Below, piece by piece: positions 34,350 through 43,575 of a DNA stretch of 64,000 nucleotides; the stretch's first letter is position 1, and the number at the start of each line of letters is the position of its first letter. The translations under genes and the position numbers were made by a program. The notes below the pieces were generated by a model. That model saw nothing but the letters and a program-made list of their open reading frames with translations. It was not told the DNA's origin and searched no databases. The stretch comes from JAHEME01 sp034435035 (GTDB taxonomy: Bacteria > Chloroflexota > Anaerolineae > Aggregatilineales > UBA3940): the NCBI GenBank assembly GCA_034435035.1, contig DAOTXW010000003.1:1-64000 (forward strand), written 5' to 3'.

Positions 34350-35591
34350 TCAATGCGCGGCAGCGGGGCCGGGTCTGGCAGCTGCCTGAAGAATATGATC
34401 AAATGACGTTGCTGCTTGCTGCGCCGACAGGCTGGCTTCGGCGTAGGCGCGCCCGGCAGCGCCCATGCGCATACGCTCAGCGGGGGAGGCGGCCAGGCGC
34501 TCAAGCGCCGCGGTGAGCCCGCGGCCGTCGCCCGGCGAGACGGCTACCCCGGCGCCGGTACGTATCAGCAGCTCGGCGGCTTCTCCCCGAATGGCGCCGA
34601 CGACCGGGATGCCGGCAGCCATCGCCTCGAACATCTTGGCCGGCAGTGTGCCCTCGAAGAGGGGGTGATCCTTCAGGGCAAAGACGCAGACATCCGCCGC
34701 TGCCCACAGCGCGGGCACCTCAGCATGGGGTACCACGCCGGCCAGCCTGACATTGTGCAGATCCCGCGCCCGGAGTTGATCTTCCAGATACTCCTGTTGG
34801 GATCCGCCGCCCGCCAGCAGAAACACCATGTCCGGCAGCGCAGCGGCGGCATCGAGCAGGGTATCGAAGTCGTACACCAGCCCCAGATTGCCGATATAAG
34901 CTGCCAGCAGACGGTCATCCGGGGCGAACTGCTGACGGACAACCTGCACAGCATGATCCCGCCCGGGCCGGAACCGATCCAGATCGACGGCATTCCGAAT
35001 CACGGTTACCCGCCCCCTGGCATCGATCAGCTGCCGGATGCTCTGCGCTACGCCCTCTGTCATCGCCACAATATGCGCGGCGTCCCGGTAAGCCCAGCGC
35101 TCCACCCGCTGGGCGCCTCGCACCAGCAGGCTGTTGGCCGTAAGAGCGCCCGTCGCCACCGCCGACTCGGGCCAAAGGTCAGAGACATTCAGCACCACCG
35201 GGGCGCGCTTCAGGCGCCGCAGCCAGCCTCCCGTCAGGCACACAAACAGCGGGTGCGATTCGACCAGCAGCACATCGGGCCGCGGCATGGCGAGGCCAGC
35301 CAGTGCTGCCGCCAGCATGAAGGTGGTCTGGTTGAGCAGGCGCGCCAGCGTGCTTTTACCCGGCGAGGTGTATGACCACACCCGCCGCACTTCGACCCCC
35401 TCGATCGTTTCCCGGCAGGCCAGCTTACCCCGGTAGGTCGGCGGCACGATCCCGGTCGGGTAGCTTGGCATGGCAGTCAGCACCTGTACCGAATGGCCGG
35501 CGGCAGCCAGCAGGCGTGCCAGGCGCCCCAATCGTATCGCGGCCGCCCCGATCTCCGGGGGATAGTACTGGGTAAGCAGTCCGATCTGCAT
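34350..35591 (-). CDS. GT4 glycosyltransferase (WbuB-like)
   Basis: 413 residues. N-terminal domain: IGLLTQYYPPEIGAAAIRLGRLARLLAAAGHSV, with YPPE and the loop typical of WbuB-type transferases that act on N-acetylated amino sugars. C-terminal GT-B domain: AAYIGNLGLVYDFDTLLDAA and LFEGTLPAKMFEAMAAGIPVVG with the nucleotide-sugar-binding acidic residue. It starts 4 bases after the dehydrogenase stop. It acts on the cytoplasmic face of the membrane during repeat-unit assembly. Acceptor and donor are unknown. Confidence 0.85.
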   Translation of the reverse strand: MQIGLLTQYYPPEIGAAAIRLGRLARLLAAAGHSVQVLTAMPSYPTGIVPPTYRGKLACRETIEGVEVRRVWSYTSPGKSTLARLLNQTTFMLAAALAGLAMPRPDVLLVESHPLFVCLTGGWLRRLKRAPVVLNVSDLWPESAVATGALTANSLLVRGAQRVERWAYRDAAHIVAMTEGVAQSIRQLIDARGRVTVIRNAVDLDRFRPGRDHAVQVVRQQFAPDDRLLAAYIGNLGLVYDFDTLLDAAAALPDMVFLLAGGGSQQEYLEDQLRARDLHNVRLAGVVPHAEVPALWAAADVCVFALKDHPLFEGTLPAKMFEAMAAGIPVVGAIRGEAAELLIRTGAGVAVSPGDGRGLTAALERLAASPAERMRMGAAGRAYAEASLSAQQAATSFDHILQAAARPGPAAAH

Positions 35592-35595
35592 GCGA

Positions 35596-36921
35596 TCAGC
35601 CAGCCAGGTTGCCGACGCCGGCATAAGTGAAGCCCAGCGCACGAGCGGCGGCGGAGTCAAACACGTGGCGTCCGTCCACCAGGACGGGAAGGGCCATCAG
35701 GTCGCGGATGCGTCTTAGATCGAGATCGCGATAGGCGCGATGGGCCACCATGATCACCGCGGCCTGGGCGCCGGCCAGCGCGCTATCCAGCGGCGCCTGG
35801 TAGCCCGCCACATAGGGATCATGCACTACTGCCACCGCGCCGCGGGCTTCCAGCTCACGCAGCAGGTGCAGGCTGGGGCTGTCGCGATCGTCATCCGTAT
35901 CCTCACGAAAGGCATAGCCCAGCACTGCTATCCGCGCCCCGCTCAGCGCTGCCCCCCGTTCGCTCAGCGCCCGTTCGAGCAGGGAAACCATATGACGGGG
36001 CATGCTGTCATTGATCTGGCGGGCAGCCGGGATCAATGTGGCCCGGTAGGCGTCGCTGAGATTGGCGATCAGCAGCCAGGGGTCCTTGGGGATGCAGTGC
36101 CCGCCGACTCCGGCACCGGGCATCAGCATCGCGCGCCCCGGCGACTTGTTCAGCAGCTCGCGCACTGCGTAGACGTTGGCTCCCAGCGCCTCGCATACCA
36201 GCGCCAGTTCGTTGGCGAATGCGATCTGCACATCGCGGTAGGCATTCTCGGCTGTCTTGACTACCTCTGCCGTCAGCAGATCCGTCGGATCGAGGTCGGC
36301 ATTCACAAACCGACGGTAGAATGCCACCATAACCTGCGCAATGTCGGGAGTCTGCCCCCCGACGGTTCGGTTGACGGTCGTCAGGTTGTGCAGGAGCAGC
36401 CCGGGGGTAACGCGCTCAGGGCAGTGTCCCAGGAAGAAATCAACGCCCGCCCGCTTCCCGCTGGCGCGTTCCAGCTCCGGGATGACCAGCCCGCTCATCG
36501 TGCCGGGCGCAATGGTGGACTCGATAATCACCAGCGCCCCCGCTCTGAGGACCGGTCCCAGCGAGGCCAGCACCGCTCGCAGGCCGCGGTAAGCAGGGCG
36601 GTGGGTGTCCGGCTCGATCGGCGTATCGACGCAGATCAGCAGCAGGCTGGCATCGCGGAGATCCCCGTAATCGGTGCTGGCATGCAGCCGGCCCGAGGCG
36701 GCGGTCTCCGCGATCAGCGCCGCAATGCCCGGCTCCTCGCCGCCGATGGGTGATTCACCGCGCGCGATCGCCGCGATACGCTCGTGGTCGGTGTCCACTC
36801 CCGTGACATGATACCCGGCGCGGGCGATCACCGCAGCCGCCGGCAGCCCGACATAGCCGAGCCCGATCACGCCGATCCGGATCGATTGGTCTTCAATCCC
36901 ACGCAAAAGGTCGGCAGTCAT
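35596..36921 (-). CDS. wbpA: UDP-N-acetylglucosamine 6-dehydrogenase (WbpA/WecC-type)
   Basis: 441 residues, an NAD-dependent four-electron oxidase of the UDP-glucose/GDP-mannose dehydrogenase family. N-terminal IGVIGLGYVGLPAAAVIARAG binds NAD; STIAPGTMSG is the next family motif; the catalytic thiol is Cys276 in GVGGHCIPKDP. In the pathway it makes UDP-GlcNAcA. WecC (UDP-ManNAc dehydrogenase) is the alternative; the neighbouring WbpB/E/D/I set favours WbpA. The ATG has only a distant AAGGA. It heads the minus-strand operon. Confidence 0.85.
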   Translation of the reverse strand: MTADLLRGIEDQSIRIGVIGLGYVGLPAAAVIARAGYHVTGVDTDHERIAAIARGESPIGGEEPGIAALIAETAASGRLHASTDYGDLRDASLLLICVDTPIEPDTHRPAYRGLRAVLASLGPVLRAGALVIIESTIAPGTMSGLVIPELERASGKRAGVDFFLGHCPERVTPGLLLHNLTTVNRTVGGQTPDIAQVMVAFYRRFVNADLDPTDLLTAEVVKTAENAYRDVQIAFANELALVCEALGANVYAVRELLNKSPGRAMLMPGAGVGGHCIPKDPWLLIANLSDAYRATLIPAARQINDSMPRHMVSLLERALSERGAALSGARIAVLGYAFREDTDDDRDSPSLHLLRELEARGAVAVVHDPYVAGYQAPLDSALAGAQAAVIMVAHRAYRDLDLRRIRDLMALPVLVDGRHVFDSAAARALGFTYAGVGNLAG

Positions 36922-37089
36922 ACTATCCGGTGGATCCTTGTGACGGACGATCGATAGAGGCACATTGGGCGCACAGCGAGCACCGCCGGGATTGCAAAAA
37001 GGGTCGTCTGCTAGTACTGTACCGTATTGTGATGCCCGCCGATAGGGGAAAAAGTACCCAGATCGCCTGCAGGGCAGGAGTAGGCAGCC
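36922..37089. promoter_or_regulatory. Divergent regulatory region of the glycan locus
   Basis: 168 bases between two divergent operons. On the plus strand TTGCAA, 17 bases and TACTGT (about 36993-37022) is a modest promoter match; no clear minus-strand promoter is seen. A transcript in each direction must start here or further inside. Confidence 0.4.
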
Positions 37090-38187
37090 ATGCGCGTTGT
37101 GTCCGTAGTGGGGGCCCGGCCGCAGTTCATCAAAGCAGCTCCGCTGAGTCGGGCGCTCAGGCAGCGGCACGAGGAGTACCTGATCCATACCGGGCAGCAC
37201 TATGATCCGGAGATGTCGGACGTATTCTTCGACGATCTCGCCATCCCGCATCCCGATGCTAATCTTGGCATCGGCGCGATCGGCAACCTGGAGCAGGTTG
37301 CCCGGATGCTGCTGGGCCTGCAACCCCTGATCGCAGCGCAGCATCCAGACTGGGTGCTGGTTTATGGCGATACCAACTCCACGCTGGCCGGGGCGCTGGC
37401 AGGCCGGCTGCTGAATATCCCGGTTGCGCATGTGGAAGCCGGCCTGCGAAGCTATAACCGCGCGATGCCTGAAGAGCATAACCGTGTTCTGGCCGATCAT
37501 ATCAGTGAGGCGCTGTTCTGTCCCACCGATACCGCCGCCGGGAATCTGGCCCGCGAGGGGATCACGGCGGGGGTGTTTGTTGTGGGCGATGTCATGATCG
37601 ACGCGCTGCTGCAAAACCGGCAGCGCGCCCGTGAACGCCTCGGCGACCGGCTTCTGCAGAGGTACAGCCTTGCGCCGGGCGAGTACTTTCTGGCCACTGT
37701 GCATCGCGCCGGCAATACTGACGACCGCGTCAGGCTGGCCGGCATCATGGAGGGTCTGGCAGCCTTCCCCGGGGCTCCCGTGATCCTGCCGGCCCATCCC
37801 CGGCTGCGCGGGGCGCTGGAGCAGCACCGAATCACCCCTCCGCCGAATGTGCAGGTGATCGCGCCGCTGGGCTATCTGGAGATGCTGTCGCTGATCAGCA
37901 CCGCGCGGCTGATCCTGACCGACAGCGGCGGTCTGCAGAAAGAAGCTTACGCGCTCTCAGTGCCCTGCCTGACTCTCCGCGATGAGACCGAGTGGGTGGA
38001 AACCATCGAGTCCGGCTGGAACCGGCTGGTGGGGGCGGAGGCAGCCCGGATTCGAGCCGGGGTAGAAGACGCGCTGGCTGCGGCGCCCCCTCAGCATCCG
38101 GATTTCTACGGAGATGGCCATGCCAGCGAACGCATCGTGGAGATCCTGGGATCGCATAGCGCAGCCGGACGGGGGAATCCCCGGTGA
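37090..38187 (+). CDS. wbpI: UDP-N-acetyl sugar 2-epimerase (WecB/WbpI type)
   Basis: 365 residues, non-hydrolysing epimerase fold: GARPQFIKAAPLSRAL, TGQHYDPEMSDVFF, VLVYGDTNSTLAGALAG, HVEAGLRSYNRAMPEEHNR and LTDSGGLQKEA. The stretch ETEWVETIESGWNRLVG is the form seen in WbpI-like enzymes. WbpI converts UDP-2,3-diacetamido-glucuronic acid to the manno isomer, the last step. Plain WecB (UDP-GlcNAc to UDP-ManNAc) is the alternative. The following GT start overlaps its stop (GTGA). Confidence 0.82.
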   Translation: MRVVSVVGARPQFIKAAPLSRALRQRHEEYLIHTGQHYDPEMSDVFFDDLAIPHPDANLGIGAIGNLEQVARMLLGLQPLIAAQHPDWVLVYGDTNSTLAGALAGRLLNIPVAHVEAGLRSYNRAMPEEHNRVLADHISEALFCPTDTAAGNLAREGITAGVFVVGDVMIDALLQNRQRARERLGDRLLQRYSLAPGEYFLATVHRAGNTDDRVRLAGIMEGLAAFPGAPVILPAHPRLRGALEQHRITPPPNVQVIAPLGYLEMLSLISTARLILTDSGGLQKEAYALSVPCLTLRDETEWVETIESGWNRLVGAEAARIRAGVEDALAAAPPQHPDFYGDGHASERIVEILGSHSAAGRGNPR

Positions 38188-39350
38188 AACCGCGGGTCTG
38201 CATCCTCTCCTTCTCGGAGATTCGGCGCGATGCCCGTGTGCTGCGGCAGATCGAATATCTGGCTCCGCATTATGAGTTAATCGTGATCGGGTATGGAGAT
38301 GCTGATCCCGCCTGGCCGGGCGTAGCGTGGCGACCGCTGGTACGCCGCCCGGCGCACCTCAACCAGGCAATGTATGCGCTGTCGCTGCCGGGCGGCAGGC
38401 TGGCGCCATCCCTCTACGAGACCGGCTACTGGCAGCGCCCACATTACCGAGACGCGCTGGAAATGGCTCAGGCTGCGCAGGCCGATCTGTTCTACGCGAA
38501 TGAATGGGCAGCTGTGCCTATTGCCGTGACAGCTGCGGAGGTGAGCCGGGCTCCCGTGATCTACGACGCTCATGAGTATTCCCCGCTGGAGCGGGCCGAG
38601 CACGCCATATGGATGGCGTTTCTGTCGCCCATGATCACGTATTTTCTGCGTCGCTATGGTCCCCGTGCTGCTGCGGTCATCACTGTGGCCGAGCCCATTG
38701 CGCAGCGCTACCGGCAGGAGTTCGGCTTTAACGCGCAGGTGGTGCTGAATGCGCCGGCTCCGGTTGAGGCCCCCACGCATGCGGTCGATCCGGAGCGCAT
38801 CCGGTTGGTGCATCACGGCGGCGCGCACCGCGACCGCCGGCTGGATCACATGATCGAGGCCCTGGCCCTGGCCGATCAGCGGTTCTCACTCGATTTCATC
38901 CTGGTGGACAGCGGCGGCTATGTGGCGGAGCTGCGCCGGCTGGCGGATCGATTGGCGCCGGGGCGTGTGGTTTTTCACGACCCGGTCGCACCAGCGCAGA
39001 TCGTTCCGCGCATCGCCGAATACGACGCAGGTTTCTACCTGCTGCGCCCGGCCAGCTACAACAAGGCGATGGCGCTGCCCAATAAGCTGTTTGACTTCAT
39101 CATGGCCGGCCTGGCGGTGATCGTGGGGCCGTCGCCTGCTATGGCCGATCTGGTGCGTCAATATGGCTTCGGCCTCGCCGCGCCGGATTTTGAGCCGGCC
39201 ACTGTGGCGGGGATGCTCAACCGGCTGACAGCCGGCGAGATCGAGATCATGCGATCCGCCGCCCGCCAGGCGGCCAGAGTGCTGAACGCCGATGTGGAAA
39301 TGGCCCGGGTGGTTGATCTGTGTCGCCGCCTGCTGGCGAAGAGAGCGTAA
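38184..39350 (+). CDS. GT4 family glycosyltransferase
   Basis: 388 residues, GT-B fold. N-terminal VCILSFSEIRRDARVLRQIEYL, a form common among group 1 transferases of surface-glycan clusters, then IYDAHEYSPLE. C-terminal VFHDPVAPAQIVPRIAEYDAGFYL and NKAMALPNKLFDFIMAGLAVIVG hold the donor-binding loop with Lys and Phe. GTG start coupled to the epimerase. Specificity unknown. Confidence 0.82.
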   Translation: MKPRVCILSFSEIRRDARVLRQIEYLAPHYELIVIGYGDADPAWPGVAWRPLVRRPAHLNQAMYALSLPGGRLAPSLYETGYWQRPHYRDALEMAQAAQADLFYANEWAAVPIAVTAAEVSRAPVIYDAHEYSPLERAEHAIWMAFLSPMITYFLRRYGPRAAAVITVAEPIAQRYRQEFGFNAQVVLNAPAPVEAPTHAVDPERIRLVHHGGAHRDRRLDHMIEALALADQRFSLDFILVDSGGYVAELRRLADRLAPGRVVFHDPVAPAQIVPRIAEYDAGFYLLRPASYNKAMALPNKLFDFIMAGLAVIVGPSPAMADLVRQYGFGLAAPDFEPATVAGMLNRLTAGEIEIMRSAARQAARVLNADVEMARVVDLCRRLLAKRA

Positions 39351-39360
39351 AAGAGCCGAC

Positions 39361-41298
39361 ATGTGTGGCATTGTAGGTATGCTTGGCTTTCAGGGCTGCC
39401 CGATCGATCCCGGGCTGGTACACCGGGCCGCCTGCCGGCTGCGCCACCGCGGCCCGGATGGCGAGGGTTATCTGCTGCTCCATACACCCAGCGGCGAATT
39501 CAGCCTGCGCAACGGCCCCGATACTCCTGCGGGTATTCACCATCCCCCATTGGAGGCGCCCGCCGGTTTTGTGCCGGATCTGGTGCTGGGGCACAGGCGC
39601 CTGGCGATCATCGATCTTTCCCCCGGCGGGCATGAGCCGATGACTGTGGATGGCGGGCGGCTGTGGATCACCTTCAACGGGGAGATCTACAACTACCTGG
39701 AGCTGCGCGAAGATCTGCAGGCGCTTGGCTATCAATTCCATACGGGCTCGGATGTCGAGGTGCTGCTGTGCGCTTACCAGCAGTGGGGGCCGGGTTGCCT
39801 GGAGCGCCTGATCGGCATGTTCGCCTTCGCCCTCTGGGATCAGGATCGCCGGCGGCTGTGGTGTGTACGCGACCGGCTGGGGATCAAGCCCCTGTATTAC
39901 ACGGTGGGCCCGGACTCTTTTGCCTTCGCCAGCGAGATCAAGGCGCTGCGGGTGATGCAGCCCGGGGTCTGCCGACCCGATATGACCCAACTGTGGTGGT
40001 TCCTGCAGGAGGGTCAGGTCTACAGCGCACCGACAACCTTCTTTGAGGGTGTGCGTGAGCTGCCCGGCGGCCACTATCTGATGGTCGAGGATGGGGTGGT
40101 TGGCGAGCCGATGCGCTGGTGGGATGTCGATCTGGAGCGGGCCCGGACTCTCTACCGCTATGATAATCCCGAAGATCAGCTCATGCGCCTGCTGCGCGAC
40201 TCGATCCGGCTGCGCCTGCGCAGCGATGTCCCGGTGGGCACTTGTCTGAGCGGCGGGCTGGATTCCAGCACCATCGTCGCGCTGGCGACCGAACAGCTCA
40301 ACGGGGGGCGCATGAACAGCTTCTCGGCGCTCTATCCCGTGAAGGGGCTGGATGAAACCCGCTATGTGGATCTGGTCGCCGGGCGTTTCAACACCATTGC
40401 CCATCGTGTCACCCCACAGCCAGAGGGGTTCATTCAGCGGCTGGGGGAGATTACCTGGCACCAGGATATCCCCACCGCCGGGGCCGGGGTGTATACCCAG
40501 AACTTCGTGATGCAGCTGGCACAGGGCCGCGTGACGGTGCTGCTGGATGGGCAGGGCGGGGATGAGCTGTTTGCAGGCTACCTGCGGCATGTCCTGCACT
40601 ACCTTCGGAATCTGCGCCGCCGCCCCCTGCGCTGGGCCGTTGAACAGGCGGCTTTTGCGGCCAGCGTCTGGGGGCGCTTTAACGCGGCGCTCAGCCTGCG
40701 CGAGTTCGCATTTCGCGTTTACGGGTACCTCCGTACAGGCGGCCAGCAGGTGCGCCTGCTGCGCGACGAGCCGGACCGGCTGGCCCACCGGCGCAGCCGC
40801 GAGATCACACCGCTGCGTCTGCCGGGAGCTGATAGCCTCAACAGCTACCTGTACCAGACTATCGTGCGCGACACGATACCGGGCCTGCTGCATTACGAAG
40901 ATCGCAACAGCATGGCCTACGGGATCGAAGCCCGCGTGCCCTTTCTGGATCATCGCCTGGTTGAGTTCGCCCTCGGCGTGCCTGCCGGGCTGAAGATACG
41001 CCCGCCGGAGACCAAATGGTTCATGCGGCGGGCGGTGCGCGGCCTGCTGCCGGATGAGGTGGTGGATCGGCGTGACAAACTCGGTTACCCCACTCCATTC
41101 GCTGCATGGCTCCGCGGGCCTCTGCGCAGCGAGATCGAGGCGTTCCTGTTTGACCGTGTGATCCGCCGCGAATGGCTCGATCCCGGACGGGTGCGCCAGA
41201 TGTGGCGCTATCATCAGCAGGGTTGGGCGAACTTCGACGCAGCGATCTACCGCTTGATCACCGCCGAGCAGTGGATCACTGACGTGGCAGCCGATTAG
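39361..41298 (+). CDS. asnB: Asparagine synthase-like glutamine amidotransferase
   Basis: 645 residues. Cys2 directly after Met (MCGIVGMLG) is the glutaminase nucleophile, which fixes the start at 39361. RLAIIDLSPGGHEPM and FNGEIYNYLELRE complete the Ntn domain. The synthetase domain has the PP-loop SGGLDSS at 297-303 and YEDRNSMAYGIEARVPFLDHRLVEFAL. In surface-glycan clusters such proteins (WbpS type) amidate sugar uronic acids, using glutamine ammonia and ATP. Here, inside a uronic-acid locus, that role is likelier than free asparagine synthesis, but this is inference. Confidence 0.88.
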   Translation: MCGIVGMLGFQGCPIDPGLVHRAACRLRHRGPDGEGYLLLHTPSGEFSLRNGPDTPAGIHHPPLEAPAGFVPDLVLGHRRLAIIDLSPGGHEPMTVDGGRLWITFNGEIYNYLELREDLQALGYQFHTGSDVEVLLCAYQQWGPGCLERLIGMFAFALWDQDRRRLWCVRDRLGIKPLYYTVGPDSFAFASEIKALRVMQPGVCRPDMTQLWWFLQEGQVYSAPTTFFEGVRELPGGHYLMVEDGVVGEPMRWWDVDLERARTLYRYDNPEDQLMRLLRDSIRLRLRSDVPVGTCLSGGLDSSTIVALATEQLNGGRMNSFSALYPVKGLDETRYVDLVAGRFNTIAHRVTPQPEGFIQRLGEITWHQDIPTAGAGVYTQNFVMQLAQGRVTVLLDGQGGDELFAGYLRHVLHYLRNLRRRPLRWAVEQAAFAASVWGRFNAALSLREFAFRVYGYLRTGGQQVRLLRDEPDRLAHRRSREITPLRLPGADSLNSYLYQTIVRDTIPGLLHYEDRNSMAYGIEARVPFLDHRLVEFALGVPAGLKIRPPETKWFMRRAVRGLLPDEVVDRRDKLGYPTPFAAWLRGPLRSEIEAFLFDRVIRREWLDPGRVRQMWRYHQQGWANFDAAIYRLITAEQWITDVAAD

Positions 41299-41308
41299 GT
41301 ACGCCAAG

Positions 41309-42379
41309 ATGCACTCCCTGCATGTGCCGGTCAACTACGGATCGCTCCTGTCGCACTCGGTGCGCTGCCTGCGGCTGGCCGGGATGCGGGCTGATGGTTG
41401 GATCCTCACCTCCTCGCCCATCCAGTCATCCGATGGGGTGGAGGCTCTGGTCGAGCGCTCACGCTCTTCCCTCAGGCGGGTGGCGTACCGGCTGCGCTGG
41501 CTCGCCGGCTTTGTGCAGCGCGTGCGGGCGCTGAGCCCGGATGTCATCCACTGGTTCTTCGGACGTGATATCCTCCCGCTGTGGCCGACGCTGGCGCTGG
41601 CTCGCCGCCTGAATATCCCGCGTCTGGTAGAGTGGCAGGGCTCAGATATCCGCAACCCCGAAATCGAGTTGGCTGAAAACCCGTACTATGCAGCAGCCTT
41701 CAGGCAGGGCTACGAGTATCGACAGGTGGAGAGCGCTGCCGCCTCGCGGCAGCGACAGGCGCATTTTGCGCGTGCCCGCTTTGCCTGCGCTACCCCGGTG
41801 GGGATGCGGCAGTACATCGAGCCCGATCTATTTCCGCATCCTTATCTGGTCCCACAGCGCATTGTCCTGCCTGACTACCGCCCCTCTTACCCCGACCCGC
41901 AGCAGGCTGTGCCTGTGATCGTCCACAGCCCCTCTGCTCCGGTAGCCAAGGGCACTTCTGCGGTGCTGGCAGCGCTGGAGGCACTGCGGCCCCGCTACCG
42001 TTTTACATTTCATCTGGTGGAGGGGCGGCCGCGCACGGAAGCCCTGGCGTTAATGGCGCAGGCCGATATCATCCTGGATCAGTTTGTGCTCGGCGACCGC
42101 GGCATGGTGGCTCTGGAGGCGATGGCGCTGGGCAAGCCAGTAGTGTGCTATGTCAAGCCATCACTGGCCGCCGATTATGCTGATGAGCCGCTTGTCAATG
42201 CCTCGCCGGATACGCTGGCGGATGCTCTGGCCGAGCTGATCAGCAGCCCGTCCCTGCGCCACGAGCTGGGGCGCAGGGGCCGCGCCCATATGGACCAGCA
42301 CTACCAGCCTGCCGACCTGGCGGCGGCATTGAATCGCACTTATCAGGCAGTGATCGCCGGCTATCAGGATGATCACTGA
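41309..42379 (+). CDS. Glycosyltransferase, GT4-like
   Basis: 356 residues, GT-B style. WFFGRDILPLWPTLALARRLNIPRL, VEWQGSDIRNPE and FACATPVGMRQYI lie in the N-terminal half. The C-terminal half has VHSPSAPVAKGTSAVLAALEAL, QADIILDQFVLGDRGMVALEAMALGKPVVCYV, with the donor-loop Glu. HSPSAPxxKGT is typical of this transferase subgroup. It starts 10 bases after asnB in the same operon. Substrates unknown. Confidence 0.78.
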   Translation: MHSLHVPVNYGSLLSHSVRCLRLAGMRADGWILTSSPIQSSDGVEALVERSRSSLRRVAYRLRWLAGFVQRVRALSPDVIHWFFGRDILPLWPTLALARRLNIPRLVEWQGSDIRNPEIELAENPYYAAAFRQGYEYRQVESAAASRQRQAHFARARFACATPVGMRQYIEPDLFPHPYLVPQRIVLPDYRPSYPDPQQAVPVIVHSPSAPVAKGTSAVLAALEALRPRYRFTFHLVEGRPRTEALALMAQADIILDQFVLGDRGMVALEAMALGKPVVCYVKPSLAADYADEPLVNASPDTLADALAELISSPSLRHELGRRGRAHMDQHYQPADLAAALNRTYQAVIAGYQDDH

Positions 42380-42414
42380 GCAATGATCCTCAACCCATCA
42401 ACCGGAGCAATCAC

Positions 42415-42966
42415 ATGGCAACCTATATTCACCCCTCGGCTGATGTAGCCGCTGATGCTGTGATCGGCGAAGACACGAAGATCTGGCATCTGGTGCAGGT
42501 GCGCAACGGCGCCCGAATCGGCAGCGAGTGCATCTTCGGGCGCGGAGTGTACGTTGATGCCCATGTCAGGATCGGCAATCGCGTCAAGGTACAAAACTAC
42601 GTCTCGATCTATGAAGGAGTCACCATTGAGGATGGCGTGTTTGTTGGGCCTCATGCCGTGTTTACCAACGATAAGCAGCCACGCGCCATCAACCCGGACG
42701 GGACGCTCAAGGCCGCCACGGATTGGACGCTGTCTCACACCCTGGTCAGGGAAGGAGCCAGCCTGGGAGCCAATTCGACCATCGTCTGCGGCATCACCAT
42801 CGGGCGGTGGGCGATGATCGGTGCGGGCTCCGTTGTCACCAGAGATGTGCCGGACTTCGGGCTGGTGGTAGGCAACCCCGCTCGCCTGATCGGCTATGTG
42901 TGCCGCTGCGGACAGCGCCTGCCGGTTGGCGTGGATGCTGCCTCTTATGTCTGCGATCATCACTGA
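42415..42966 (+). CDS. wbpD: Left-handed beta-helix acetyltransferase (WbpD-like)
   Basis: 183 residues. YIHPSADVAADAVIGEDTKI and successive hexapeptide turns (ARIGSECIFGRGVYVDAHVRIG) form the left-handed helix, with the family-specific FVGPHAVFTNDKQPRA. NSTIVCGITIGRWAMIGAGSVV and VGNPARLIGYVCRCGQRL complete it. WbpD adds the 3-N-acetyl group to the aminated UDP-uronate. The C-terminal Cys pair plus a later Cys-Asp-His may be a small metal site, seen in many homologues. It ends the plus-strand operon. Confidence 0.87.
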   Translation: MATYIHPSADVAADAVIGEDTKIWHLVQVRNGARIGSECIFGRGVYVDAHVRIGNRVKVQNYVSIYEGVTIEDGVFVGPHAVFTNDKQPRAINPDGTLKAATDWTLSHTLVREGASLGANSTIVCGITIGRWAMIGAGSVVTRDVPDFGLVVGNPARLIGYVCRCGQRLPVGVDAASYVCDHH

Positions 42967-42985
42967 TCGCAGCGACCGGGGCCTT

Positions 42986-43561
42986 CTACTGGCCGCCCAG
43001 CTCTGCGTGGCGGAAGCAGCCTGTCTCATGGTCGTTGACCATGCCAGTGGCCTGCATGAAGGCATAGCAGATCGTTGAGCCGACAAACCGGAAGCCGCGA
43101 CGGCGCAGGTCCCGGCTCATGGCGTCCGATTCGGGGGTCCGGGCTGGGACCTCGCGCAGCGAGCGCCAGGCGTTCTGACGGGTACCCCCGCCGGTGAACT
43201 GCCAGATGTAGGCATCAAAGCTTCTGAACTCCTCACGAACCTGCAGGAACGCCCGTGCGTTGTTGATCGCAGCGGCGATCTTCAGACGGTTGCGGACGAT
43301 CCCACTGTCGGCCAGCAGCGCAGCGACTTTTGCTTCATCGTAGCGGGCGACCACCTCCGGATCGAACCCGTCAAAGGCGCGGCGGTAGTTGTCGCGCTTC
43401 TTCAGAATGGTCAGCCAGCTCAACCCCGCCTGCGCACCCTCCAGGTTGAGGAACTCAAACAGCCGGCGATCCTCATGTACCGGCACACCCCATTCCTCAT
43501 CATGGTAGGCCACATACAGGGGGAGATCCCCTGCCCACTCGCAGCGTGTTCGCATGCGCAT
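42986..43561 (-). CDS. tag: DNA-3-methyladenine glycosylase I
   Basis: 191 residues. RCEWAGDLPLYVAYHDEEWG with the first zinc Cys and the Tyr/Glu pocket, LEGAQAGLSWLTILKKRDNYRRAF, and the C-terminal FVGSTICYAFMQATGMVNDHETGCFRH, which supplies further zinc ligands. It excises 3-methyladenine from alkylated DNA. It lies 14 bases after the PPIase gene and is probably cotranscribed. Confidence 0.93.
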   Translation of the reverse strand: MRMRTRCEWAGDLPLYVAYHDEEWGVPVHEDRRLFEFLNLEGAQAGLSWLTILKKRDNYRRAFDGFDPEVVARYDEAKVAALLADSGIVRNRLKIAAAINNARAFLQVREEFRSFDAYIWQFTGGGTRQNAWRSLREVPARTPESDAMSRDLRRRGFRFVGSTICYAFMQATGMVNDHETGCFRHAELGGQ

Positions 43562-43575
43562 TGGTCCGGCCTCGC

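Noticed and set aside
36922..37827. N-terminal extension of the wbpA frame by about 300 residues
   Set aside because: The extension runs antisense through the epimerase gene at 37090. The NAD-binding start IGVIGLGYVG lies a few residues after the ATG at 36921.
39247..41334. A 695-codon open frame on the minus strand opposite asnB
   Set aside because: No family motif, His/Gln/Pro-rich composition, and full overlap with a clear AsnB-like gene.
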